A DNA stretch of 28,253 nucleotides from JBBSUQ01 sp038234235 (GTDB taxonomy: Bacteria > Bacteroidota > Bacteroidia > Flavobacteriales_D > Crocinitomicaceae), in NCBI GenBank assembly GCA_038234235.1, contig JBBSUQ010000015.1:1-28253 (forward strand), in the 5' to 3' direction. Under the pieces are notes generated by a model. The model worked only from the letters and a program-made list of their open reading frames with translations. It was not told the DNA's origin and did no database searches. Position 1 is the stretch's first letter, and each line of letters starts with the position of its first letter. Of the stretch, positions 16,093 through 23,203 are shown piece by piece. Made by a program: the position numbers and the translations under genes.

Positions 16093-17093
16093 TTAACTAT
16101 CTTTTTCATATTTGTCAAACGATCAATTTTACCACTAACCGTGAGTTCGAGTTTTTCAAGATAAATTATTTCTTTAGGTTTCTCATATTTCTCTAAGCTT
16201 GAATAATCTATATTTAAGGGAGTTTTACTTTCAGTAATCAAAATTAATTTTTCTCCTAATTCGTTGTCTTTCAATCCCGCTAAAAAAAATGGAACTTTTA
16301 ACTGTGAACTGAGTTTATCTTCTAAAGTCTCTAAATTTATTTTATAAGCTCCTGAATTTATAACAAAATCTTGTCGACCAAGATATTTGAATGATTTGTT
16401 ATTCTTCAATTCTACAAGATCATTGGTTTTTAAATTGATAATTGATAATTCCGGTGCATTTATAATTAATTCGTTTAAATCGTTGGTTTTAAAACTCACC
16501 AAGCCCAAAGCTTGAAAATACTGTTCTTCGTTGTTACCTAATTTTTTTATTGCCACGTGCGAAACTGTTTCCGTCATTCCATAAGTCGAATAAAAATTAC
16601 TACTAAAACTTTTAAGCGACTTATTTAAAGAATTTGAAACTGCCGCACCGCCAATGATAATCGAATTTATTAAATTTAGTTTTTCAGGTGTTTCATCAAT
16701 AATTCTTTTAATTTGAAGCGGAACAAAAGCAGTAAAATCTATTTTAAAATTTAAATGAACTATCGGATTTGCGGCTACATCTGTCACATAAAGTTTTAAA
16801 TTATAAACAATTGCACGAATTAAGGCCATCTTCCCTCCTATTGTTTTAACATCAAGTGCGTGCAGGGCAGATTCTATTTTGTCATAATGGAAATAAGTAT
16901 TGCTCAACTTAGCAGATGCCATCATTTGTTCCTTCTCAATTTTTATAATTTTAGCTTTTCCGGTAGATCCACTTGTTTTAGTACTAATAAATGCATCATC
17001 ACTTTCCCATTCGTTTAAAAATACATTAATAGAATTAATGCGAGTTTCATCTTTGGTTAAAAATACAATTTCAAATTTCTTTTCTTTAGACAT
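16089..17093 (-). CDS. menE: AMP-binding ligase, probable o-succinylbenzoate-CoA ligase (MenE, short type)
   Basis: Adenylates and thioesterifies o-succinylbenzoate to its CoA ester in menaquinone synthesis. 334 residues, shorter than the roughly 480 of E. coli-type MenE but as expected for the short Bacteroidota form. The motifs are: A3 P-loop TSGSTGKAK (40-48), YGMTETVSH (171-179), the GRQDFVINSGAYKINLETLE hinge region (239-258), and the catalytic lysine K322 in SGKIDR. Other men genes are not adjacent, so the substrate is inferred from length and from sequence similarity to the Bacteroidota MenE group. It could be another small acyl-CoA ligase. The downstream J-domain gene overlaps by 4 bases. 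Confidence 0.82.
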   Translation of the reverse strand: MSKEKKFEIVFLTKDETRINSINVFLNEWESDDAFISTKTSGSTGKAKIIKIEKEQMMASAKLSNTYFHYDKIESALHALDVKTIGGKMALIRAIVYNLKLYVTDVAANPIVHLNFKIDFTAFVPLQIKRIIDETPEKLNLINSIIIGGAAVSNSLNKSLKSFSSNFYSTYGMTETVSHVAIKKLGNNEEQYFQALGLVSFKTNDLNELIINAPELSIINLKTNDLVELKNNKSFKYLGRQDFVINSGAYKINLETLEDKLSSQLKVPFFLAGLKDNELGEKLILITESKTPLNIDYSSLEKYEKPKEIIYLEKLELTVSGKIDRLTNMKKIVK

Positions 17094-17181
17094 CCTTGGA
17101 ACGATAATTGCTTAAAATTAAAAACTTTCAAAATAAGTCAGTTTATTTTAATACTTTTAATTCACGAATTAATATAATTAT

Positions 17182-17607
17182 ATGAAAAAGTCAATTTTAT
17201 TTCTATTTGCAACGTTTCTTTTACTAGGTTTAACTTCTCTCAAGGGCGATGACCACGAAGGTATTAAATTTGAAACTTTAACTCTTGAGCAAGCAATGAA
17301 AAAAGCTCAAAAATCAGGTAAAATTATTTTTATTGATGTTTACACTGTTTGGTGCGGACCATGTAAAAAGATGGCTGCCAATTCATTCACCAATGATGAA
17401 GTAGCAAAATTGTACAATAAAAACTTTATCAATATTAAAATCGAAGCTGAAAAAGATGCTGATGGTCCTGAAATTTCTCGCAAATATCGAGTTACTGGCT
17501 ATCCTACACTACTCTACATTGATGGAGAAGGAAATGTTAAACATTCAGCTCTTGGTTATCAATCACCAGAAAATTTGATTACAATAGCAAACAACTTTAC
17601 TGAATAA
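17182..17607 (+). CDS. Secreted thioredoxin-fold protein
   Basis: 141 residues with a signal peptide (1-20, ILFLFATFLLLGLTSLKG), so it is probably periplasmic. The active site is W57-C58-G-P-C61-K-K, the classic thioredoxin WCGPC, and the cis-proline segment is GYPTLLYI. The longer helix after the active site (KKMAANSFTNDEVAKLYN) is typical of Thioredoxin_7/DUF255-like proteins and not of cytoplasmic Trx. It is likely a thiol-disulfide oxidoreductase or reductant for periplasmic thiols. It is divergent from the menE pair, stands alone and is followed by a terminator. The partner is unknown. Confidence 0.92.
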   Translation: MKKSILFLFATFLLLGLTSLKGDDHEGIKFETLTLEQAMKKAQKSGKIIFIDVYTVWCGPCKKMAANSFTNDEVAKLYNKNFINIKIEAEKDADGPEISRKYRVTGYPTLLYIDGEGNVKHSALGYQSPENLITIANNFTE

Positions 17608-17650
17608 ATTACATTTTCAGTTGTCAAAAGCAATATTTAAAACAATATTT

Positions 17651-17684
17651 AAAGCGATTTCTAAATTAGATTTCGCTTTTTTTT
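17651..17684 (+). terminator. Terminator of the thioredoxin-fold gene
   Basis: AAAGCGA (17651-17657) pairs with TCGCTTT (17673-17679), with an inner TCT/AGA pairing, then eight T residues to 17684. It lies in the convergent gap before the AMP nucleosidase gene; on the minus strand only a short U run follows, so it mainly serves the + strand. Confidence 0.8.
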
Positions 17685-17688
17685 GTTT

Positions 17689-18459
17689 CTAAAATTTAAG
17701 ATGTTTAACCGTGTGACCATTGTTTCTCAACTGTTCAAGCGCTTTTATGCCAATATCTAGATGATTGTTTACAAAATTAGCGGTAACCATTACATCACTC
17801 TCACTGGTTTTCACACCTTCCGGAGTCATTGGTTGATCGCTTACTAAAAGCAGTGCTCCACAAGGAATTTTATTTTCAAAACCAACAATAAACAAAGTCG
17901 CAGTTTCCATATCGATTGCCATTGCCCGAATTTTCTTCAAATATTTCTTAAAAGCTTCATCGTGTTCCCAAACTCTTCTGTTTGTAGTGTACACGGTTCC
18001 TGTCCAATAATCAAAACCTAAATCTCTTATGGTTGAAGATATTGCTTTTTGCAAGGCAAATGCTGGCAAAGCTGGAACTTCTGCCGGAAAATAATCATTG
18101 CTTGTTCCGTCTCCTCTTATAGCTGCAATTGGTAAAATCATATCACCAACAGCATTTTTTTTCTTGAGTCCACCACATTTCCCAAGAAATAGAACAGCTT
18201 GGGGTTTTATCGCCGAAAGTAAATCCATGCAAGTAGCTGCCGACGGACTTCCCATACCAAAATTTATAATAGTTATACCGTTGGCTGTGGCGCATTGCAT
18301 TGGTTTGCCTTCTCCCACAACGGTTGTATTGTTTTGTTCTGCAAATTTGAGAACATAATTATGGAAATTTGTAAGTAAAATATATTTTCCGAAATTTTCT
18401 AGTTTTTCACCCGTGTATCTCGGTAACCAATTGGCTACAATATCTTTTTTGTTTTTCAT
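17689..18459 (-). CDS. amn: AMP nucleosidase (short Bacteroidota form)
   Basis: Hydrolyses AMP to adenine and ribose 5-phosphate, or acts as a related nucleoside/nucleotide phosphorylase-fold enzyme. 256 residues, all within the PNP/UDP phosphorylase fold: ITIINFGMGSPSAATCMDLL, VLFLGKCGGLKKK, GTSNDYFPAEVPALP, VYTTNRRVWEHDEAF, MAIDMETATLF (Met-Glu binding ribose) and ALLLVSDQPMTPEG with the catalytic Asp. It lacks the N-terminal regulatory domain of E. coli Amn (484 residues), as all short forms do. The sequence closely follows the conserved Bacteroidota family annotated AMP nucleosidase; the true substrate of that short group is less well tested. A pair of 12-base direct repeats lies just upstream. 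Confidence 0.93.
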   Translation of the reverse strand: MKNKKDIVANWLPRYTGEKLENFGKYILLTNFHNYVLKFAEQNNTTVVGEGKPMQCATANGITIINFGMGSPSAATCMDLLSAIKPQAVLFLGKCGGLKKKNAVGDMILPIAAIRGDGTSNDYFPAEVPALPAFALQKAISSTIRDLGFDYWTGTVYTTNRRVWEHDEAFKKYLKKIRAMAIDMETATLFIVGFENKIPCGALLLVSDQPMTPEGVKTSESDVMVTANFVNNHLDIGIKALEQLRNNGHTVKHLKF

Positions 18460-18477
18460 ATGGCGTTGAATTTAGAA

Positions 18478-18508
18478 AAAATTTAGGGTATAAGTTAAAA
18501 TTTAGGGT
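18478..18508 (-). repeat. Two 12-base direct repeats upstream of amn
   Basis: ACCCTAAATTTT occurs at 18497-18508 and again at 18478-18489 on the minus strand, a 19-base period (nearly two helical turns), 18-49 bases before the amn ATG. Each copy also contains TAAATTTT, one base off TAnnTTTG. It could be an operator or a duplicated promoter box. No better promoter is visible in the 18460-18571 gap. Confidence 0.5.
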
Positions 18509-18571
18509 TAAGATTACATTATTTGTTCCATTTTGTACTTGAAAAATTAAGTAGTAAAAAAATAGAGACAT

Positions 18572-18600
18572 AAAAAAAACCGCATTTTTCAATGCGGTTT
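18572..18600 (-). terminator. Terminator of the 58-codon small gene
   Basis: A perfect 10-base stem (AAACCGCATT at 18577-18586 with AATGCGGTTT at 18591-18600), a 4-base loop and eight U on the minus strand (18572-18579). It starts 14 bases after the small gene stop codon and is the cleanest hairpin in the window. Confidence 0.9.
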
Positions 18601-18613
18601 GCTGATAAGAATT

Positions 18614-18790
18614 TTAATTCAAATGAACTAAAACTTTTTCTTGTTTCATCTTCTGACATTCAATAGATTTACTCATATTGAGCAGAAAATTAATTGTTTC
18701 TTTCGAAACGCCAATTTTTAACTCGCTGCCGTTATTTTGAGCAGGTGTTGGCTGAGCAATTTGTTCTGAGTATTTTTTCAACATAGGCAT
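18614..18790 (-). CDS. Small conserved-looking protein of 58 residues
   Basis: ATG at 18788-18790 (a second in-frame ATG at 18784 is also possible) to TAA at 18614-18616. The protein begins MPMLKKYSEQIAQPTPAQ, has a Q/P/N-rich first third, then a helical segment (VSKETINFLLNMSKSIEC) and a KMKQEKVLVHLN end. It has no signal peptide or membrane segment. Codon use looks like a real gene, and a perfect terminator follows immediately, which strongly supports an expressed unit. The ETINFLLNMSKS type of helix recalls short proteins scattered through Bacteroidota genomes, but I cannot name a family. It is transcribed divergently from the BatA operon. Function unknown. Confidence 0.72.
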   Translation of the reverse strand: MPMLKKYSEQIAQPTPAQNNGSELKIGVSKETINFLLNMSKSIECQKMKQEKVLVHLN

Positions 18791-18976
18791 AAATAAATGA
18801 ATTTTAAAACAAAACGTCTATTTATTTCTCTTTATTGCATTCGGTTAAATTTTGTTGAAAATATTAATATTTCATATAAATTTTATTACATCGATAAGTT
18901 CAATTTTAGCCATTTGATCTCAAAAATCATTCACAATCACAAAAGAATATATATTTTTTCACTAAAAACGAAGTCC

Positions 18977-19010
18977 TTGAGCAGTTTTTAGATTTTTAAA
19001 ATTATCTTTG
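18977..19010 (+). promoter_or_regulatory. Promoter of the BatA operon (TTG-N23-TATCTTTG)
   Basis: TTG (18977-18979), 23 bases, then TATCTTTG (19003-19010), an exact -7 match. Only AAGC separates it from the ATG at 19015, so the transcript is likely leaderless or nearly so. The rest of the 18791-19014 gap is AT-rich and I see nothing else in it. Confidence 0.58.
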
Positions 19011-19014
19011 AAGC

Positions 19015-21063
19015 ATGAAATTTGCGCATCCTGCATTTCTTTGGGCACTTGTACTTTTAGCCATACCTATCATTATTCATTTATTCAACTTCAGGAGATA
19101 CAAAATTTTGTATTTTTCTAGTTTAAAATTTATAAAACACGTAGATCAAAATGCCAATAGTACTAGAAATTTAAAACAGATTATTGTACTTATATTAAGA
19201 TGTTTGGCTTTTGTAGCATTTATTTTAGCCTTTGCACAGCCCTACATTCCCACTGGAAAAAATTCTGAAAATCTCACAAAGAATATTTATGCAATCTATA
19301 TAGATAATTCTAATTCAATGACGCTTAGAGGTTCTGAAGGAGAATTGTTATCCGAAGCAAGAGAAGCTGCAAAAGGAATTATAAATAAAGTAAGTGATGA
19401 CAGCCGCTTTTTAGTAAACACCAATGAATTAAGCGGAATGGAAGGTCATCTTATTTCAAAAATAGATGCCCTCGATAGGATTGATAAGATTGTACCTTCT
19501 TCAAATTCTAAACAATTAGACCAAATATTGAACTGGCAAAAAGACATTTTAGAAAAAAATAAAAATTTGGACGGTGTTGTAGGCAAAAGGCAATATTTAA
19601 TGTTGTCAGACTTTCAAAAAATCACTTCTTCTTTCAACTCTTTATTACCAGACACATCAGCAGTCTATTATCCAATTAAATTTAGAGCAGAAAAAGAAGA
19701 AAATATTTTTATTGATACCGTATATTTCAGTTCTCCTTTGCACCAAATAAATCAAACTTCTGAGTTGAATGTGAGAGTTACAAATTTATCTGATGTTAAC
19801 CTTGTTAATCAGGCGCTGAATTTTAAATGTAACAGCATTAACAGAGATATTTATCTTGATATTCCAGCCAACCAAAGCATTACTACGAGCATTAAATATA
19901 CTGAGAAAGATTTAGGCATTTTAAAAGGTCAAGTATCTATCAATGACAAACAAGTAACATTTGATGACACTTACTATTTTGCATACGAAGTGCGAAAAAA
20001 TTTAAATGTATTGGTGCTCGATTTTGAAGATGCGGTGAGCAACGTTACAGCAGTTTACAGACTTGATCCTTTTTATATTATTCAAAACATTAGTGCGAAT
20101 GCTTTTACCCAAGATAGATTAAACGAACAAGATTTGGTGATTCTTAATGGTTGCAATGAAGTAAGTTCAGGAATGCAAGAAATTTTAAGCAGTTTTGTTG
20201 AAAACAGTGGTGCACTAGCAATTTTTCCAGGTACGAATTTAAAAACAACTGAAGTTAATACGTGGTTGAACAAGATGAAAATGCCACAACTTTCTAAACT
20301 AAACGGTTCTGGTGTTGGCTTAAAAAGCATATCTTATTCTGATCCATTTTTTAGTGGAGTTTTTGAAAATAAACCTACCAACATTAATTTACCGCTTGTA
20401 AAAACCGCATATTCTCAATTAAATTCGGGTTCTGCAGTTTCACTTCTCAATCTGCAAAATGGTTCATCCCTTTTTTACAAAGCCAGTGGTGGCAGCAAAG
20501 TTTATTTATTTACATCAAGTTTAAACTCAAGTTTTGGAAGTTTCACAAGCAATGCATTATTCCCTGCTATTTTATTGCGAATGGCAGAATTAAGTCAAAG
20601 GTTGTACCCAGAAAGTATAGAAATTGGCAAAGAATCTAAATTCCCGATTTACGGCAAAGTAAGTTCAGATGAACCAATAAAAATATCGGGTAATGGTGTA
20701 GAATTTATTCCGCAATCTACACGAAGTGATAATAAAACTTACATTAGCTTGAGTCAATCAGAATCTCAAATTATTTTGAATGCAGGATTTTATGAAATTA
20801 AAGTGAGTGGTAAACTCCTTGGAATATTGGCTTTGAATTACAATAGAGAAGAATCTCAAATTAAGAGTTTAACTGCCGATGAAATTAAAGAATCAATGTT
20901 ACAAAAAGGTGTTCAAAACGTTTCGGTAAATACTATTGACTCAGGAAATGCTGGTTTTGATATTAAACTTACCAAAGATAAAGAACGGTGGCGATTATTT
21001 TTGATATTCGGTTTACTTTTCTTAGTTGCTGAAATGGTTTATTTAAAAGTTGTTTTAAAATAG
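19015..21063 (+). CDS. BatA/von Willebrand factor A domain membrane protein
   Basis: 682 residues. The N-terminus is the BatA (aerotolerance regulator N-terminal) domain: FAHPAFLWALVLLAIPIIIHLFNFRRY with a membrane helix at 7-24, and a second helix at 55-75. A von Willebrand A-like domain follows with the metal-site motif D97-x-S99-x-S101 (IDNSNSM). The large region from about 220 to 640 is extracytoplasmic and beta-rich, and a last membrane helix (660-678) anchors the C-terminus. Bat-type proteins are linked to stress tolerance and envelope functions in Bacteroidota; the molecular role is not established. It leads an operon: the dihydroorotase-like gene begins 5 bases after the stop codon. 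Confidence 0.9.
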   Translation: MKFAHPAFLWALVLLAIPIIIHLFNFRRYKILYFSSLKFIKHVDQNANSTRNLKQIIVLILRCLAFVAFILAFAQPYIPTGKNSENLTKNIYAIYIDNSNSMTLRGSEGELLSEAREAAKGIINKVSDDSRFLVNTNELSGMEGHLISKIDALDRIDKIVPSSNSKQLDQILNWQKDILEKNKNLDGVVGKRQYLMLSDFQKITSSFNSLLPDTSAVYYPIKFRAEKEENIFIDTVYFSSPLHQINQTSELNVRVTNLSDVNLVNQALNFKCNSINRDIYLDIPANQSITTSIKYTEKDLGILKGQVSINDKQVTFDDTYYFAYEVRKNLNVLVLDFEDAVSNVTAVYRLDPFYIIQNISANAFTQDRLNEQDLVILNGCNEVSSGMQEILSSFVENSGALAIFPGTNLKTTEVNTWLNKMKMPQLSKLNGSGVGLKSISYSDPFFSGVFENKPTNINLPLVKTAYSQLNSGSAVSLLNLQNGSSLFYKASGGSKVYLFTSSLNSSFGSFTSNALFPAILLRMAELSQRLYPESIEIGKESKFPIYGKVSSDEPIKISGNGVEFIPQSTRSDNKTYISLSQSESQIILNAGFYEIKVSGKLLGILALNYNREESQIKSLTADEIKESMLQKGVQNVSVNTIDSGNAGFDIKLTKDKERWRLFLIFGLLFLVAEMVYLKVVLK

Positions 21064-21068
21064 AAAGA

Positions 21069-22346
21069 ATGCGGGTTTTAATTAAAAATGCAAAAATCTT
21101 AGATAAAAGTTCTGCTTTTCATAATAAAAGAGCGGATATTTTAATTATCGACGGACTCATTGAAAGCATTGGTCAAAATTTGAACGATGAAGAAGCCGAA
21201 ATAATTGAACATAAAGATTTACATGTTTCTAAAGGTTGGGCCGATCTAAAAGCTCATTTCTGTGATCCAGGAGAAGAACATAAGGAAACGGTCGTAAGTG
21301 GGCTTGAGGCTGCCGCTTATGGAGGATTCACGCATGTTGGCATATTGCCCTCAACATTTCCGGTGGTTGACAATAAGGCTCAAGTTAACTATCTTTATTC
21401 TCAGGCAGAAGGAGAAGTTACTAGCGTGCACCCATACGGCGCTGTAACAGCAGGAATGAAAGGAGAAGAACTTTCAGAAATGTTTGATTTGTATAACAAT
21501 GGCGTAAAACTTTTCACTGATGATTTGCAAAGTATGAGTTCTGGTATTCTCTACCGAGCACTACTCTACTCCAAAAATTTTGGCGGAACAATTGTAGTTT
21601 TCCCGAGAGATCCAGGCATTTCAAAGAATGCACAAGTTAACGAAGGTTCAGCATCAATAAGAACTGGTTTAAAAGGCGATCCATATATTTCTGAATTAAT
21701 ACAACTAGAAAGAAACATTAGACTTTTAGAGTACACAGGTGGCAAAATGCACGTGAGTGGAATATCTTGCGCTGAAAGTGTAGAATTAATTAAAAACGCG
21801 AAAAGCAAGGGTTTAAATATCACAGCGGACGTTCATTTAATGAATCTTTTATTTGACGAAACGAATGTTGAAGATTTTGATGTTAATATGAAAGTATTAC
21901 CCGTTTTACGTACATCTGAAGATAAAAATGCATTGATAAAAGGATTGAAAGATGGTATTATCGACGGAATTGCATCTGACCACCGCCCGATGGATACTGA
22001 AGAAAAAGACTTAGAATTTGATTTGGCTAGTTTTGGAAGCATTCAATTGCAAACTTTTTTTGGAAGCATTATAAAAAGCAATTGTCTAGAATTAGACACG
22101 CTGATTGACATTCTCGGAAATAGAAATAGAGAACTTTTAGGAATTGAAAATCAAAGTATTGAAGAAGGAAATATGGCAGATTTAACATTGTTCTGTCCAG
22201 AAGAAGAATACACCTTTTTAGTCAGTGATATATATAGTTTCACGAAAAATACGACATTTATAAATAAGAATTTAAAAGGTACGGTTGTGGGCGTTATAAA
22301 TAAAAGTAAATTCGCACTTAAAGAATTAGAAATTGAAAAAAGGTAG
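21069..22346 (+). CDS. Dihydroorotase-like protein, probably non-catalytic (PyrC-prime type)
   Basis: 425 residues with the amidohydrolase fold of the dihydroorotase family: GWADLKAHFCDPGEEHKET near residue 56, GGFTHVGILPSTFPVVD, KMHVSGIS and IASDHRPM with the catalytic Asp. Two metal-site residues are lost: the HxH motif reads K61-A-H63, and the position normally holding His in the IxxHCED segment reads VVFPRDPG. One-metal or no-metal chemistry is therefore likely, as in the inactive dihydroorotase-like subunits that bind aspartate transcarbamoylase in pseudomonads. That comparison is inference; no pyrB is nearby. The last 14 bases overlap the methyltransferase gene. Neighbourhood with BatA appears conserved in Flavobacteriia, from memory. 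Confidence 0.88.
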   Translation: MRVLIKNAKILDKSSAFHNKRADILIIDGLIESIGQNLNDEEAEIIEHKDLHVSKGWADLKAHFCDPGEEHKETVVSGLEAAAYGGFTHVGILPSTFPVVDNKAQVNYLYSQAEGEVTSVHPYGAVTAGMKGEELSEMFDLYNNGVKLFTDDLQSMSSGILYRALLYSKNFGGTIVVFPRDPGISKNAQVNEGSASIRTGLKGDPYISELIQLERNIRLLEYTGGKMHVSGISCAESVELIKNAKSKGLNITADVHLMNLLFDETNVEDFDVNMKVLPVLRTSEDKNALIKGLKDGIIDGIASDHRPMDTEEKDLEFDLASFGSIQLQTFFGSIIKSNCLELDTLIDILGNRNRELLGIENQSIEEGNMADLTLFCPEEEYTFLVSDIYSFTKNTTFINKNLKGTVVGVINKSKFALKELEIEKR

Positions 22347-22887
22347 TTTTCTAAAACAATTTTGGAAAGAAAGAAGAATGGTCGGTGCTATGAGCCCGAG
22401 TTCCAAATATTTGGCCAACGTGATGTTGAAAAGTATTGATTTTTCAAAATGTAAAACTTTGGTTGAATTAGGTCCTGGAAATGGTGTTTTTACAGAGAAA
22501 ATACTCGAAAGAATGCTTCCGGATGCTAAACTTCTGGCTTTTGAGTTAAATGAAGGATTTTATAGAGACCTACAGCATAAAATTAAAGACGATCGACTGA
22601 TATTGGTTAACGACAGTGCCGAATTAATAGGAACATACCTAAAAAAACACGGATTAGATAAGGCTGATGTAGTTATTTCTTCCCTTCCACTGGCTAATTT
22701 TCCAAGTTCATTAAGATCTAGTGTTCTCAATGAATCTTATGAGAATCTAACACCTGTCGGGAAATATATACAATTTCAATATTCACTACAATCCAAAAAA
22801 TATATCAAAAAAATATTCAAGCAAGTTGATATAAAATTCACTTTAGCAAACTTTCCTCCTGCTTTCGTTTACAGTTGCGTGAAGTAG
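22333..22887 (+). CDS. SAM-dependent methyltransferase, PmtA-like
   Basis: 184 residues. The N-terminus (RRMVGAMSPSSKYLANVM) is the signature found before the Rossmann fold in phospholipid N-methyltransferase-like enzymes. SAM-binding motif I is VELGPGNGVFTEKIL, the acidic residue after strand 2 is in AFELNEGF, and motif IV is VISSLPLANFP. The end is NFPPAFVYSCVK. The substrate may be phosphatidylethanolamine or another lipid amine, but short rRNA-methylase-like proteins look similar. The TTG start at 22333 keeps the conserved N-terminal segment; an ATG at residue 16 would remove part of it. It overlaps the dihydroorotase-like gene by 14 bases, so coupling is likely. No clear terminator follows. 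Confidence 0.83.
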   Translation: MKKGSFLKQFWKERRMVGAMSPSSKYLANVMLKSIDFSKCKTLVELGPGNGVFTEKILERMLPDAKLLAFELNEGFYRDLQHKIKDDRLILVNDSAELIGTYLKKHGLDKADVVISSLPLANFPSSLRSSVLNESYENLTPVGKYIQFQYSLQSKKYIKKIFKQVDIKFTLANFPPAFVYSCVK

Positions 22888-22930
22888 AAAACCTTCCTTT
22901 TTTATTTTAAATTAAATTCTCTACACTTTA

Positions 22931-22978
22931 GGTATTAATTTATACCGTAAACTCTATGGGTAAATTTATGGCATAAAT
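22931..22978. repeat. Two palindromes upstream of the 48-codon gene
   Basis: GGTATTAATTTATACC (22931-22946; arms GGTAT/ATACC) and ATTTATGGCATAAAT (22964-22978; 7-base arms with one central base). Their centres are about 32 bases apart, close to three helical turns. They lie 40-90 bases before the ATG at 23018, a sensible place for regulator binding. TAAATTTA at 22961 is one base off the -7 consensus. Confidence 0.4.
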
Positions 22979-23017
22979 ATTGGCTAACTTCATACGAAAT
23001 CGAATAAAAATAAAATC

Positions 23018-23164
23018 ATGAAGAAGAAATTAGAAATACAGAAACTTTTGGATTCTCAGAAGAAACCAAAAAAAAGAAGAGTTAATAGTTTTGATTTGGC
23101 AATTCAGTTATTGGGTGTCAGTGAAAACAATCCTTCATTAAGACCAAAAAGATTGGCTTCTTAA
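23018..23164 (+). CDS. Small basic protein of 48 residues
   Basis: ATG at 23018 to TAA at 23162-23164. It starts MKKKLEIQKLLDSQKKPKKR, continues with a short hydrophobic helix (FDLAIQLLGV) and ends LRPKRLAS. Lys and Arg make up over a quarter of the residues. No signal peptide or membrane segment. It fills an otherwise empty gap of about 300 bases, has paired palindromes upstream, and its codons resemble those of its neighbours. A basic peptide this short might bind nucleic acid or a ribosomal component, or be a small regulator; nothing in the sequence decides this. It converges on the receptor gene. Moderate confidence that it is a gene at all. Confidence 0.5.
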   Translation: MKKKLEIQKLLDSQKKPKKRRVNSFDLAIQLLGVSENNPSLRPKRLAS

Positions 23165-23203
23165 CATATAAATATTGGATTTACTAAATAATCCATTCAT
23201 CTA

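Noticed and set aside
18797..18991. 64-codon frame on + before the BatA gene
   Set aside because: Low-complexity I/F/K/Y/S-rich translation of AT-rich DNA; it lies in the promoter region and has no terminator or promoter signal.
21566..21823. Frames opposite the dihydroorotase-like gene (21566-21823, 21833-22042 on -)
   Set aside because: Antisense shadows without signal or family features.
23176..23195. Hairpin TGGATT/AATCCA between the 48-codon gene and the receptor gene
   Set aside because: Stem of six mostly weak pairs and no U run on either strand; not a convincing terminator.
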